Made by a program: the position numbers and the translations under genes. From CAYMZZ01 sp046297935 (GTDB lineage Bacteria; Bacteroidota; Bacteroidia; Chitinophagales; Chitinophagaceae), in the NCBI GenBank assembly GCA_046297935.1, contig JBKBHA010000015.1:26071-90070 (forward strand): 64,000 nt of DNA, read 5' to 3'. Shown piece by piece: positions 7,887 to 17,456 of the stretch. How positions within the stretch are numbered: position 1 is the first letter of the stretch; every line of letters begins with the position of its first letter. The notes under the pieces are model-generated. The model was not told the origin of the DNA. It worked only from the letters and a program-made list of their open reading frames with translations, and searched no databases.

Positions 7887-8332
7887 ATTTGGTTTTTTAA
7901 TGTGTGCGTTCTCTGTTTATGAAACCTAAGACGCCAGTTGCGCCATCGGGTTACAGTTTTTGTTTTGCTTGGGAGGAACGGCAGTTAAGTGGTTTAAGCG
8001 GCAAAATCTTGCAATTCCATGACTGATTGCGACCTGCCTAATCATTCCATTCTGCCCAACCTCAAATTATCTAATTAACAATCAACATATTAAATCCAAC
8101 CCAGTACCTGTTGTTGATTATTACAGTTCAAAATTAGGTACTTTGCATTGCATAGTTCATTGTTTTCAATTGAACGGCTGCATTTCTGGATGATCGGTAA
8201 AAGGGCTGAATAATTTTGGACGGTCAGTAAAGGCAAAGCGAAGCTAGTTCGCCTGCATAGCGCGGACAAGCAGAGACCGTTCAGTTGAGGAAATGAGTTG
8301 CTGAACTGTTTAGTAGAACGCGGGGACTGGTT
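7887..8332. other. Intergenic region, no gene seen
   Basis: 446 bp between the LytTR stop and the beta-barrel start, both on the minus strand. A TAATTTTG match to the -7 element occurs at 8129-8136 on the minus strand but would give a 240-nt leader and has no clear -33 partner. Two imperfect copies of a GGTnnGTAAAGG-like motif occur near 8190 and 8220. No RNA structure or ORF is convincing. Confidence 0.4.
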
Positions 8333-9097
8333 TCAGAGACCGAAAGCAACACGAATATCGTCGTAGTAGGTACGACCAGAGGTGAGCCGTGTGCCGGCTT
8401 TATCCTCCATCACAAAAAGGAAGCGGCCGTTGAAATGACGATGCATTTCCCGAATCCGGTCTTTATTGATGATATAGGATTTTTGTATCCGGAAGAAATT
8501 CTCGGGAAGCTTTTCGGCCAACGTGGTCAATGTCTGATCGGTCAGGTATTTCTGACTTTCCTGTGTGTGAACGAATACATATTTGTCTTCGGCCTCCAGG
8601 TAAACAATTTGTTCAAACCGAACTAATGTGATCCGATCACCCGATCTAATAGGGAGGGCTGTCGCTTTGGGGGGTGCCTTCAGATGACGTATCAGGTCTT
8701 GCAGTTCAGAGGTTTTTACTTCTGCATTCAACTGGCCGAACCGGCGCAATTTCTCGATACTGCGTTCTAATCTCTCTTCCTTAATCGGCTTTAGCAGATA
8801 ATCGATTGAAAAATTTTCAAAGGCTTTGATAGCGTATTGCTCGTATGCGGTTGTGAAAATAACATTGGGTTTATGACTAAGTCTCTCCAGCACTTCAAAA
8901 CCGGTCAGGTCGGGCATTTGGATATCCAGAAAAACCAGATCAGGCTTCAGCGCTTCAATTTTTTCCAGGGCTTCCGCACCGGTGCCTGCCTCACCTATCA
9001 GTTCCACACTGTCCCGGTGGTCCTCCAGCAAACTTTTCATAAGCCGGCGGGCAGCAGGCTCATCATCAATTACCAGCGCTTTGAACGGGAGATTCAT
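8333..9097 (-). CDS. LytTR-type response regulator
   Basis: This 254-residue protein has a CheY-like receiver (about 5-120) with the acidic pair Asp11-Asp12, phospho-acceptor Asp58 in LVFLDIQMPD, conserved Thr in FTTAYEQYAIKAF and Lys103 in YLLKPI. A linker leads to a LytTR DNA-binding domain (about 150-254) with VYLEAEDKYVFVHT and FFRIQKSYIIN. It acts as a transcription factor activated by phosphorylation from the LytS-like kinase, whose gene overlaps it by 32 bp. Targets are unknown; the nearby outer-membrane protein gene is a candidate only by proximity. Confidence 0.93.
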   Translation of the reverse strand: MNLPFKALVIDDEPAARRLMKSLLEDHRDSVELIGEAGTGAEALEKIEALKPDLVFLDIQMPDLTGFEVLERLSHKPNVIFTTAYEQYAIKAFENFSIDYLLKPIKEERLERSIEKLRRFGQLNAEVKTSELQDLIRHLKAPPKATALPIRSGDRITLVRFEQIVYLEAEDKYVFVHTQESQKYLTDQTLTTLAEKLPENFFRIQKSYIINKDRIREMHRHFNGRFLFVMEDKAGTRLTSGRTYYDDIRVAFGL

Positions 9098-10235
9098 GTT
9101 TCATTTTTTTAAAAATATCAATGACTACCTGCTTCGCGGGTTCGTTTGAAAACCGGATTTCGTATGCGTCAGGAAATAGCAGATCCATTTTGTCAAAAAC
9201 ACTTTTCACACCATAACCAGGCACTAATTCATCAGGAAACAAAGGGCCATTGTCTGCTACAACAATACGTATGCCCTCTCCCAACGGCTGCACCCTGATC
9301 AAAATTTCGGTCATTTTACCAGTAACCTTTAGGCCATGTTTTACGGCATTTTCGGCAATAGGCTGCAGCAGAAAACGGGGTATCAGATAATGCCTCAGTT
9401 CTTCATCCACTTCTACCCGGTAATTCAACTGATCCTCAAAGCGGATCTTTTCAATCTGCAGATACACTTCTGTCATCTCCAGTTCATCTGCCACGGTAGA
9501 ATAGTTGTTCTGGCTGTAGTTAATGCTATATCTGAAGAGATCGGCCAGCGCAATCGTCATTTTCCGTGCCTTTCGCCCATCCGTAATAGCAAGATCGGCG
9601 ATGCTGTTGAGTGCATTGTACAAGAAATGAGGGTTCACTTTGGAATGCAGGGCATCCAGTTCCGCTTTGGTCTTTAATACCGAAAGCTGGGCCAGCTCCA
9701 GTTCCTTTTCATTCAGCTTACGCTTCCGCTCCAGATCAACATAGTTCACCGCCGTATAGATCAAGCCGGTAGCCAGGGCATTGTAAATAGCAAAGGTCAG
9801 CGTAAGCCGGAGATTGATCAGTTTAAAATCCTGAGAAAAATAATGTATAAGGGTATAGATGATACAGGCACTTACTATAATAGCTGACACAATTACGATA
9901 TGTTTTGGCATAAATGCCATGCGCTTCACCGCCGATATCTGCAATACAACCCACACAAAATTGAAAACAAACAGGATGATGACGACAGATTGCAGCATTT
10001 GTATCAACAACGCATTCAACCAGCCCATTTGCGTGGCTTTCATGAATATCTCGGACGATACTGCAACCATCGACAGCATGAAGCAGCAGCCTACCACGAG
10101 TACTGCCAGGTTGCGCCGCAGCCAGATATTACGCACCCCCAGGAAGAGCCGGTTGAAAATAGATAGCAGATAAACGGCCAGCACCAGCATGATAGCCGAG
10201 CCTATTACTACTAATATTTGCGAAAGTGGGGTCAT
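9066..10235 (-). CDS. LytS/YehU-type sensor histidine kinase
   Basis: A 389-residue inner-membrane kinase. About five transmembrane helices fill residues 8-165. A coiled-coil linker (about 168-200) leads to the His_kinase domain with HSKVNPHFLYNALNSIADLA, where the His of NPHFLYN is the phosphorylation site. A compact HATPase region follows with PIAENAVKHGL and VADNGP. No large periplasmic sensor is present, so the signal is probably sensed in the membrane. The start of the downstream response-regulator gene lies inside its last 32 bp, so the pair is translationally coupled. Confidence 0.92.
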   Translation of the reverse strand: MTPLSQILVVIGSAIMLVLAVYLLSIFNRLFLGVRNIWLRRNLAVLVVGCCFMLSMVAVSSEIFMKATQMGWLNALLIQMLQSVVIILFVFNFVWVVLQISAVKRMAFMPKHIVIVSAIIVSACIIYTLIHYFSQDFKLINLRLTLTFAIYNALATGLIYTAVNYVDLERKRKLNEKELELAQLSVLKTKAELDALHSKVNPHFLYNALNSIADLAITDGRKARKMTIALADLFRYSINYSQNNYSTVADELEMTEVYLQIEKIRFEDQLNYRVEVDEELRHYLIPRFLLQPIAENAVKHGLKVTGKMTEILIRVQPLGEGIRIVVADNGPLFPDELVPGYGVKSVFDKMDLLFPDAYEIRFSNEPAKQVVIDIFKKMKHESPVQSAGN

Positions 10236-10346
10236 GGACTTGAAATCGCTGCAATATATTTATTGTGTGTGTATTCTGTTCTAATTCCATTCGTGAAGTG
10301 ACCTAATTGAGGGGCGAACTGATTATCTTGCGGAAAAGAAATTCAG

Positions 10347-11360
10347 ATGATCGATTTTCGCTCCGATACCGTAACCCGTCCTGTGCCCGGTATGCTGGAA
10401 GCCATGCGGGCCGCTCCGCTTGGCGATGATGTATTTGGTGAAGATCCAAGCATAAATGAACTGGAAGAAAAAACGGCTGCCATGTTTGGCATGGAAGCGG
10501 CCCTTTTCTGTCCCTCCGGCACCATGACTAACCAGATTGCAATCAAGTGCCATACCCAGCCCGGCGACGAGGTGATATGTGATGAATCCTCGCATGTATA
10601 CCAGTACGAAGGCGGCGGCATCGCGTTCAACGCCGGCGCTTCGGTCCGGTTGCTACACGGCGACCGAGGACGAATCACTGCATCACAGGTAGCGGAAGCC
10701 ATCAATCCCGACGATGTACACAAACCAGTCTCCCGCCTGGTGAGCCTTGAAAATACCTGCAACCGTGGCGGTGGAGCGTGTTATGATCTGAGCGAAATTG
10801 GTGCTATACAACAAGTCTGTATTCAAAACGGGCTGGCATTTCACCTCGACGGCGCCCGATTGTGGAATGCCATGGTGGCACGCAAGGAGTCGGCAAAACA
10901 ATACGGTGAATTATTCCACAGCATTTCGGTTTGCCTAAGTAAAAGTCTCGGGTGCCCGGTTGGCAGCCTTTTGCTTGGCTCAAAAGAATTTATACGCAAA
11001 GCCCGCCGTATCCGCAAAGTATTTGGGGGAGGTATGCGCCAGGCTGGTATGCTGGCTGCTGCCGGCATCTATGCGTTGGACCATCATATTGACCGTTTGG
11101 CTGAAGACCATGAACATGCCGCCGTGCTGGCCGCTACACTCGAAAAGAAGGAATTTGTGAAAATGGTACTTCCGGTTGAAACCAATATTATCATTTTCGA
11201 GTTGCGTGATGGCCTGCCAGCTACTAAACTTGTGCAATCCTGGAAGGAAAAAGGAATATTATCATATGCCATCGCACCCAACCGCATACGACTGGTGGTG
11301 CATCACGATATTTCGGCTTCCATGATCGATCAAACCATCTCGATCATTCAAAACACGTAA
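10347..11360 (+). CDS. ltaE: Low-specificity L-threonine aldolase
   Basis: A PLP-dependent fold-type I enzyme of 337 residues that cleaves L-threonine or allo-threonine to glycine and acetaldehyde. Visible motifs are the N-terminal DFRSDTVTRP, the ring-stacking His83 in DESSHVYQYEGG, HLDGAR (166-171) with the Asp that contacts the pyridine nitrogen, and the Schiff-base Lys199 in CLSKSLGCPVGS. Length and motifs match the family. The pgi gene starts 9 bp after the stop, so the two are probably co-transcribed, although they have no obvious metabolic link. Beta-eliminating lyase family relatives are the main alternative. Confidence 0.92.
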   Translation: MIDFRSDTVTRPVPGMLEAMRAAPLGDDVFGEDPSINELEEKTAAMFGMEAALFCPSGTMTNQIAIKCHTQPGDEVICDESSHVYQYEGGGIAFNAGASVRLLHGDRGRITASQVAEAINPDDVHKPVSRLVSLENTCNRGGGACYDLSEIGAIQQVCIQNGLAFHLDGARLWNAMVARKESAKQYGELFHSISVCLSKSLGCPVGSLLLGSKEFIRKARRIRKVFGGGMRQAGMLAAAGIYALDHHIDRLAEDHEHAAVLAATLEKKEFVKMVLPVETNIIIFELRDGLPATKLVQSWKEKGILSYAIAPNRIRLVVHHDISASMIDQTISIIQNT

Positions 11361-11369
11361 CTTTCAAAC

Positions 11370-13022
11370 ATGTTTCCATCCATCAGTCCGCTTGATACCA
11401 GTGCCTGGCAATTGCTGCGCGAAGAACAGACGATGTTGCAGGCAATCCCTGTAAAATCACTATTTGAAAAGGACCCCGATCGCTTTAAGAAATTCAGCCT
11501 CCGCCTGGGCGATATCATTTTTGATTACAGCAAGAATCGTATTAGCGATCACAGCATTAGTTTGTTACTGCAACTGGCAGAAGAATGCCGTGTAGAGGTA
11601 GCCCGCAAAGCTATGTTTGATGGCGAATTGATTAACCAGACCGAGAACCGGGCCGTATTACATACTGCCTTACGCAATTTTTCAAAAAAACCGGTTATTA
11701 CCGGGGGTGAAGATGTGATGCCTGCTGTGCGTAAAGTGCTGCGGAAAATGAAAAAATTCTGTGAAGCCATACACGAGGGCACCCATCGTGGATATACCGG
11801 TAAGCGCATACGGTATGTGGTCAATATCGGCATTGGCGGCAGCGATCTCGGTCCATTAATGGTAACCGAAGCGCTCAAGCCCTACCAGGTTAAGGGAATC
11901 GAAACCTTTTTTGTATCGAATATCGATGGAACTCACCTGGCCGAGACCCTGAAGAAACTGGATCCTGAGCGAACCTTGTTTTTGATTGCATCGAAAACTT
12001 TCACTACCCAGGAAACCATGACCAATGCGCATTCGGCCCGGGCCTGGTTTTTGAAAAAAGCAAAAAACGAAGCTCATGTGGCCAAACATTTCGTAGCGCT
12101 TAGCACCAACGAAAAAGAAGTGGTCAGGTTTGGTATCGACAAAAAGAACATGTTCGAGTTCTGGGACTGGGTGGGAGGCCGCTATTCTCTTTGGAGCGCT
12201 ATTGGACTCTCCATTGCGCTCAGCATTGGTTTTGATCATTTCGAAGAATTGTTGAAGGGAGCCCATGATGCAGACAAACATTTTGAGAGCGCAGCTCCGG
12301 AAAAGAATATACCGATACTAATGGCGCTGATCGGTATCTGGTATGTCAATTTCTGGGGAGCTCAATCAGAAACTATTCTTCCCTACGATCAGTATATGCA
12401 CCGCTTTGCTGCTTATTTTCAACAGGGAAATATGGAAAGCAATGGTAAATCGGTAGATCGCGAGGGGCGCCCCGTGGTGTATTCTACCGGCCCTGTGATT
12501 TGGGGCGAGCCTGGAACCAATGGACAACATGCTTTCTATCAGTTGATCCATCAGGGCACGCCTTTGATTCCCTGCGACTTTCTGGCGCCTGCTATTTCGC
12601 ATAATCCCACGGGCGATCACCATGCCAAGTTGCTGGCCAATTTTTTCGCCCAAACGGAGGCCCTGATGAATGGGAAAACCATCGAGGAAGTTAAAGCGGA
12701 ACTGGCTGAACAGGGCCTCGCCAAAGAACGGATTGAACAATTGGCACCCTTTAAAGTATTCGAAGGCTCCCGGCCCAGTAATTCCTTTCTGATCAAAAAA
12801 ATCACCCCGTTTACGCTGGGCCAGCTCATTGCGCTTTACGAACATAAAATTTTCGTGCAGGGTGTTATCTGGAATATATTCAGCTTTGATCAATGGGGCG
12901 TTGAACTGGGTAAACAACTGGCAGGTAAAGTGCTGCCCGAACTGATGAACGATGAGCCGGTGAGTTCGCATGACTCCAGCACCAACGGACTAATCAATGC
13001 CTGGAAGAAAATGAAAGATTAG
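11370..13022 (+). CDS. pgi: Glucose-6-phosphate isomerase
   Basis: A 550-residue enzyme, the same size as E. coli Pgi, that interconverts glucose 6-phosphate and fructose 6-phosphate in the cytosol. It carries NIGIGGSDLGP for phosphate binding, the first signature around GGRYSLWSAIGL, the catalytic Glu in QGNMESNGK, the HNPTGDHH stretch, and the C-terminal signature with the catalytic Lys in FDQWGVELGKQL. It follows ltaE by 9 bp. Nothing is truncated or unusual. Confidence 0.97.
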   Translation: MFPSISPLDTSAWQLLREEQTMLQAIPVKSLFEKDPDRFKKFSLRLGDIIFDYSKNRISDHSISLLLQLAEECRVEVARKAMFDGELINQTENRAVLHTALRNFSKKPVITGGEDVMPAVRKVLRKMKKFCEAIHEGTHRGYTGKRIRYVVNIGIGGSDLGPLMVTEALKPYQVKGIETFFVSNIDGTHLAETLKKLDPERTLFLIASKTFTTQETMTNAHSARAWFLKKAKNEAHVAKHFVALSTNEKEVVRFGIDKKNMFEFWDWVGGRYSLWSAIGLSIALSIGFDHFEELLKGAHDADKHFESAAPEKNIPILMALIGIWYVNFWGAQSETILPYDQYMHRFAAYFQQGNMESNGKSVDREGRPVVYSTGPVIWGEPGTNGQHAFYQLIHQGTPLIPCDFLAPAISHNPTGDHHAKLLANFFAQTEALMNGKTIEEVKAELAEQGLAKERIEQLAPFKVFEGSRPSNSFLIKKITPFTLGQLIALYEHKIFVQGVIWNIFSFDQWGVELGKQLAGKVLPELMNDEPVSSHDSSTNGLINAWKKMKD

Positions 13023-13055
13023 CTGATCGAACTGTGAACCACTTGCTTCCGGGAA

Positions 13056-13088
13056 TTTGCGCTTCACGACAAGTTGAGATTATTTTTC
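13056..13088 (+). promoter_or_regulatory. Predicted promoter of the proline-rich secreted protein
   Basis: TTTG at 13056-13059 and TATTTTTC at 13081-13088 are separated by 21 bp. This fits the Bacteroidota -33/-7 pattern with one mismatch in the -7 element. Confidence 0.35.
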
Positions 13089-13113
13089 GTAACTTGACAT
13101 ATAAACCTTTTTT

Positions 13114-13575
13114 ATGAGGACAGTTATGCTATTCCTGTTGCTGGTGCCAATATGTGGCTGGTCTCAACAATCACCAGGTACACCTGCATCTAAAAAATCG
13201 GTTCTGCCTCCATCCGAGCCGCAGGCGTCTCTAACGCATAGCCTGCCCAACGGCAGCAAAGTCTATGCACTTCCGCAGGATGGAATGCCCTGTGTTGTTC
13301 CTCCCAAACAATCGCAACCCGCCCTGGCCAGAACCCTGCCCGATTCGCCACCTGCAATCCCACAAATGCCCGTACAGGGTTTGCGCCGCACTCCCCTGAT
13401 ACCAGGTGCCCCGACCCCTTATTCGAGCCTATCCACACCTATCCACCGTTCACCTGTGGTCAAACAAAAAACCAGGGTAACGATACCAGTTCCTAACCCA
13501 TCGGGAGCCACCTCACCAACAATGCTGCCCGACTGGAGAAAACAACTACCCCGTTTGCAAACAGAAAATGAATAA
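13114..13575 (+). CDS. Small secreted proline-rich hypothetical protein
   Basis: A 153-residue protein with a clear signal peptide (MRTVMLFLLLVPICGWSQ, cleavage after about residue 18). The mature part is rich in Pro, Ser and Thr, with no predicted hydrophobic core and repeated short PxxP-like segments. This suggests an extended periplasmic or envelope protein, not an enzyme. No domain is recognised. It has its own candidate promoter and a shared terminator. Confidence 0.6.
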   Translation: MRTVMLFLLLVPICGWSQQSPGTPASKKSVLPPSEPQASLTHSLPNGSKVYALPQDGMPCVVPPKQSQPALARTLPDSPPAIPQMPVQGLRRTPLIPGAPTPYSSLSTPIHRSPVVKQKTRVTIPVPNPSGATSPTMLPDWRKQLPRLQTENE

Positions 13576-13603
13576 AAAAATCCCCGCCAGTGGCGGGGAT
13601 TTC
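13574..13603. terminator. Bidirectional terminator between the convergent genes
   Basis: A perfect 9-bp stem, ATCCCCGCC with GGCGGGGAT around AGT. On the minus strand it is followed by seven T, a strong terminator for the PUR gene. On the plus strand it is followed by TTTCAATT, a weaker one for the secreted protein. Confidence 0.9.
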
Positions 13604-13643
13604 AATTAATTCGGGCAGTTAGTTTTGATGCGTTATGCTTATA

Positions 13644-14081
13644 CTACCACTTGTCCACTTCTTCACCAGAACCATTGTCAGTACTGTCGGGAGTGCTAAC
13701 GCTGGCTGCAACCACAGCTGGTGCTGGAGCTGGCGCAGGTGCAGCGGCCATAGTGCTTTCACCGCCATTGTCGCCTTCGCCATCAACATAGTCATCGTGA
13801 TTGAACGCGTCGAAATCAAAGTCGGGCATTAATTCCGTTTTCACGTAGTCAACTGCCTCGTTCAATGCTTTAATGAATTTGTTGAAATCCTCTTTGTACA
13901 AAAAAACTTTGTGCCGATCGTACCCGTTGTCGTCAAAGCGCTTACGGCTCTCGGTAATAGTCAGGTAATAATCATTACCGCGGGTCGCCCTTACATCAAA
14001 GAAGTAAGTCCTTCTTTTGCCAGCTCGAATTCTCTTGCTGTAGATGCTCTCCATTTTCTTGTCATTGTTCTCGTACGCCAC
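13644..14081 (-). CDS. PUR-family (DUF3276) nucleic-acid-binding protein
   Basis: A 145-residue protein whose first 90 residues match the DUF3276/PUR family found across Bacteroidota and spirochaetes: SKRIRAGKRRTYFFDVRATR, YYLTITESRKRF and HKVFLYKEDFNKFIKALNEAVDYVK. The Borrelia homologue BpuR binds DNA and RNA, so a role as a nucleic-acid-binding regulator is likely. After the fold comes an acidic stretch (DFDFDAFNHDDYVDGEGD) and an Ala-Pro-rich linker (about 110-126) ending in an acidic tail, which would be disordered. It is monocistronic and ends in a strong terminator. Confidence 0.85.
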   Translation of the reverse strand: MAYENNDKKMESIYSKRIRAGKRRTYFFDVRATRGNDYYLTITESRKRFDDNGYDRHKVFLYKEDFNKFIKALNEAVDYVKTELMPDFDFDAFNHDDYVDGEGDNGGESTMAAAPAPAPAPAVVAASVSTPDSTDNGSGEEVDKW

Positions 14082-14218
14082 GTTCGTAATTTTTTCAGAT
14101 TATTAAATAGCTTACTGTCTCGCGAGTTACAAATATATAGATGTTTTTGAAACAGCCAAATCAGGAATTTGCCTGTAAAAACAGCCATTTCCCTTAGAAA
14201 TTGATGATTTTGAGTTTT

Positions 14219-16060
14219 TCAGTCGGATCCCGATGATTCACCTTCTTGCTGCCGGGTATAAAGAGTGGCATAATAGCCCCCTGAAGCCAGTAATTGCGCA
14301 TGGGTACCCGACTCCACAATTTTTCCCTGATCGAGTACGATAATTCGGTCAAAGTCCATGAGCGCAAAAATGCGGTGAGTGATAATAATGGCCGTTTTAT
14401 CCTGCAGAAATGTTCGAAGATTCGAAATGATGGCCTGTTCAGTACGTGCATCCACTGCGCTCAGGCAATCATCCAGGATCACCATCGCAGGATCTTTGAT
14501 CAGGGCCCGCGCAATTGATATTCGTTGTTTCTGGCCGCCACTCAGGGTCACACCTCTTTCACCAATAGCCGTATCATAACCATTTGAGAATCCCAGAATA
14601 TCGTCGTGTACCACTACCATCCGTGCTGCTGTTTCCACCCGTTCGCGACTGGCTTCCGACACACCAAACGAGATATTGTTTTGAACGCTATCGCTGAAGA
14701 GGAATACATCCTGTGGTACATAGCTGAATTGTTCCCGCAACGCCTCCAGGTCAATTTTCTTTAAATCCACGGAATCGATCAATATCGAGCCGCGAACAGG
14801 ATCCATCATGCGTAATAATACCTGCGCCAGAGTTGTTTTACCACTTCCGGTCCTACCGACCAATGCTATTTTTTCGCCTTTCTTTATCTCCAAATTAAAT
14901 TCATTCAATGCGCGGATGCCGGTATCGGGGTAAACAAGGTCAACCTGCCGGAATTCAATCTTATCTTCAAATCTGAACGGCAGCGGGTTCTCGGCATTGC
15001 GAATGGCAGGTTGGGTTTCAAGAAAAGCATTGATCCTTTTCTGTGAAGCTGCCGCCCGCTGAATCATGCTCGCAGTCAGTCCAATCGCACTTACGGGAAA
15101 TGTCAGCATGTTTACATACATCACAAACTCAACGATCGTTTCCACACCTATCTGATGCTGCCCATTGATATAGTAAAGGCCGCCAATCATGATCGTCAGA
15201 AGCGTACTCAGTCCGATCAGCAAAGTGATAGACGGAAAGTAAATGGCTTCCACTTTTGCAAGACCAATGGCAGATTCCCGGTATCTTTCGCTGTTTTTTG
15301 TAAAATAATTGAGCATTGATTTTTCCTGCACAAATGACTTTATCACCCGAATACCCGCATAGCTTTCCTGTGCATTGGTTGTAAGATCACTCAATGCTTC
15401 CTGTATCTTTTCACTTTTTCGATGAATGCTGTTGTTTACAAAATAAATAGCTACTGCCAGTATGGGCAAAGGGGCCAGCACATAGATAGTAAGCATGGCA
15501 TCGCGCATCAGCATGAAGTAGACAGACAATGAAATTACCGCAATCAGATTGGCCAGATACATAATAGCCGGACCGGTAAACATGCGCACCCGGCTCACGT
15601 CTTCCGCGATTCGGTTCATGAGGTCGCCGGTGCTGTTTCTTTTATAAAAAGGCAGATCAAGCCGTTGGTAGTGCTCGTATATTTCGTTCTTTTGGTCATA
15701 CTCAATATGCCGGCTCATCACAATGATCGTCTGGCGCATCAGGAATAGAAAAAAGCCTCGCAACAGCGCCAATACCAGTATAACCGCTCCACAAATGGCT
15801 ACCACTTCCTGCCAGCCAAAGCTGGTCTGATTGAGCCAGGCGGCGAGTTTACGAACAAGCAAATCGTAGCCGGCAGTAGCATTGGGCCTGCCCTGATAAC
15901 CCGGAAGGTTCAGGTTGCGCTGCACAAAGTCGATCACATAGCCTGCAATCTGTGGAGTAAGTACACTGAAATAGTTGGAAATAAATACAAATAGCAACCC
16001 AATCGATAAACGAATACGATATTTCCAAAAATACTTATATACCGCGCGTAGTTGCTTCAT
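14219..16060 (-). CDS. ABC exporter, fused permease and ATPase
   Basis: A 613-residue half-transporter of the MsbA/lipid-multidrug exporter type. Six transmembrane helices lie in the first 340 residues; the ATPase follows with Walker A GRTGSGKTT, the Q-loop in SYVPQDVFLFS, signature LSGGQKQR, Walker B AMVILDDCLSAVD and a switch His in IIITHR. It would work as a homodimer in the inner membrane; the substrate cannot be read from sequence. The frame stays open for 54 more codons upstream, but these cover a palindrome and resemble no membrane-protein start, so I choose ATG at 16060 (MKQLRAVYKYFWKYR). Confidence 0.9.
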   Translation of the reverse strand: MKQLRAVYKYFWKYRIRLSIGLLFVFISNYFSVLTPQIAGYVIDFVQRNLNLPGYQGRPNATAGYDLLVRKLAAWLNQTSFGWQEVVAICGAVILVLALLRGFFLFLMRQTIIVMSRHIEYDQKNEIYEHYQRLDLPFYKRNSTGDLMNRIAEDVSRVRMFTGPAIMYLANLIAVISLSVYFMLMRDAMLTIYVLAPLPILAVAIYFVNNSIHRKSEKIQEALSDLTTNAQESYAGIRVIKSFVQEKSMLNYFTKNSERYRESAIGLAKVEAIYFPSITLLIGLSTLLTIMIGGLYYINGQHQIGVETIVEFVMYVNMLTFPVSAIGLTASMIQRAAASQKRINAFLETQPAIRNAENPLPFRFEDKIEFRQVDLVYPDTGIRALNEFNLEIKKGEKIALVGRTGSGKTTLAQVLLRMMDPVRGSILIDSVDLKKIDLEALREQFSYVPQDVFLFSDSVQNNISFGVSEASRERVETAARMVVVHDDILGFSNGYDTAIGERGVTLSGGQKQRISIARALIKDPAMVILDDCLSAVDARTEQAIISNLRTFLQDKTAIIITHRIFALMDFDRIIVLDQGKIVESGTHAQLLASGGYYATLYTRQQEGESSGSD

Positions 16061-16090
16061 ACGGGGATGCAAGTTAAGTAAATGTGGAAA

Positions 16091-16105
16091 CCTGCCTGCG
16101 GCAGG
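16091..16105. repeat. REP-like palindrome
   Basis: CCTGCC and GGCAGG flank a TGC centre, between the ABC exporter and the MFS transporter genes. A related inverted repeat, CTGCCTGC with GCAGGCAG, lies at 27235-27254 inside the second sialidase gene. Confidence 0.5.
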
Positions 16106-16205
16106 CCGGTCTGAGAATGGGGAAATGTGCTTGGCAGTTTGCGGGTTGGCATTCGGGCAATACCCCATTTTAGATTTCTGGTGCCGGCTGTAAAACTTCG
16201 GGTCG

Positions 16206-17450
16206 TCAGTCTGCACTGGCATCCACCTGCTTAGGGCGAAGAAATAAAAGTTGAATGATCAGCATTACTAAAACGATGACTGAGAGGTAAGCAAAATCAC
16301 GCCCGAGGTTGCCGCCGTCGGTGGACTTGCCGAGCCAATCTGTAATCAACGCGCCGGAAAATACACCCCCCATATTCATTAGTCCATAGGCCGTAGCGCG
16401 GTAGCGGGGCGAAACAAACTGGCAAAGAATAGGCATGTTGTTGGCGTCAAACATGCCGAAGCCAAATCCGAAACAGAAAGCAGCGGATACAATGTGAAAA
16501 AGCGAATATCCAAATCCCACCAGCAGCAGGGCCGGTACAGTTAGCGCCAGTCCGATGGCGCTGGTGTAGATTCTGCCGCGCAGATTTCGTTGCACCCATC
16601 GATCTGATAGCATGCCCCCAAAAATTACACCTATGAAAGAAGAGGCTGCAATGGTGATCGTGGAAAGCGGACCAGCAGTAGCCATATCAATACCCAGCTT
16701 ATTCGAAAAAAGAGTGGGCAACCAGTTCTTAACTCCCCAGCCTGGGACACTAGGTACCGCGAAATAAAATAGAATAATCCAGAAGGATATATTGCTAAGC
16801 AACAATCCCAGTCCCCTGAAAACAGTGCCGCCTGAAAACGCGCGGCCAGACTTAGCTTCCGGAGAGAGAAGGCTTTGCTTTTTTTCCCGAAGGAAAAATG
16901 CCAGTACCAGTGAATAGGCCATACCTACGAAACCAAAAAGCAAAAAGGCATGCTGCCAGGAGAATTGTTCAGCAATGGTAGCACCAAAACCGCCCAATGC
17001 CTGACCAAGATAAAGGCCTGTCATGTGAATCCCTACCGCCAGCGATCTCGTTTTGGACCCGTGATAATCCGCAATCAGCGCCAGGGCCGTCGGTATATAA
17101 ATTGCTTCGCTGAATCCCATCACCGCCCGCAGCCAGTAGAGTTGTTCAAAATTTTCGGCATAACCCATGGCAAACGTAACGCCCGACCATACGAAGAGAC
17201 TAAACACAATCAGCCATTTTCGATTTAACTTATCGGCCAGCATGCCGGCAAAAGGACTGACGATTCCATAAATCCATAGAAAAATGGCCATGAGGCGTCC
17301 AAAATTGGCGCCCGACTCCAGTTCGGCAATGTCCACCTGCATCGATGGCCGCATGGTGCTGAGCATTTGGCGATCCATATAATTGAGCAGGGCCACAAAC
17401 CAGAGTAAGGCCACCACCAACCAGGGATAATAAGCGCGTTGGGTTCTCAA
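16206..17450 (-). CDS. nanT: MFS transporter, predicted sialic-acid permease
   Basis: A 414-residue major-facilitator protein with about 12 transmembrane helices. The N-terminus YYPWLVVALLWFVALLNYMDR and the loop DKLNRKWL fit the anion:cation symporter branch that includes sialate and hexuronate carriers. The first codon is TTG at 17450, since the next Met lies inside the first helix. It starts 6 bp after the nanM stop, so the two genes form one operon. With NanM upstream and NanA and two sialidases nearby, inner-membrane sialic-acid uptake is the best reading. The substrate is inferred from context, not from a residue signature. Confidence 0.75.
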   Translation of the reverse strand: MRTQRAYYPWLVVALLWFVALLNYMDRQMLSTMRPSMQVDIAELESGANFGRLMAIFLWIYGIVSPFAGMLADKLNRKWLIVFSLFVWSGVTFAMGYAENFEQLYWLRAVMGFSEAIYIPTALALIADYHGSKTRSLAVGIHMTGLYLGQALGGFGATIAEQFSWQHAFLLFGFVGMAYSLVLAFFLREKKQSLLSPEAKSGRAFSGGTVFRGLGLLLSNISFWIILFYFAVPSVPGWGVKNWLPTLFSNKLGIDMATAGPLSTITIAASSFIGVIFGGMLSDRWVQRNLRGRIYTSAIGLALTVPALLLVGFGYSLFHIVSAAFCFGFGFGMFDANNMPILCQFVSPRYRATAYGLMNMGGVFSGALITDWLGKSTDGGNLGRDFAYLSVIVLVMLIIQLLFLRPKQVDASAD

Positions 17451-17456
17451 AGTGTT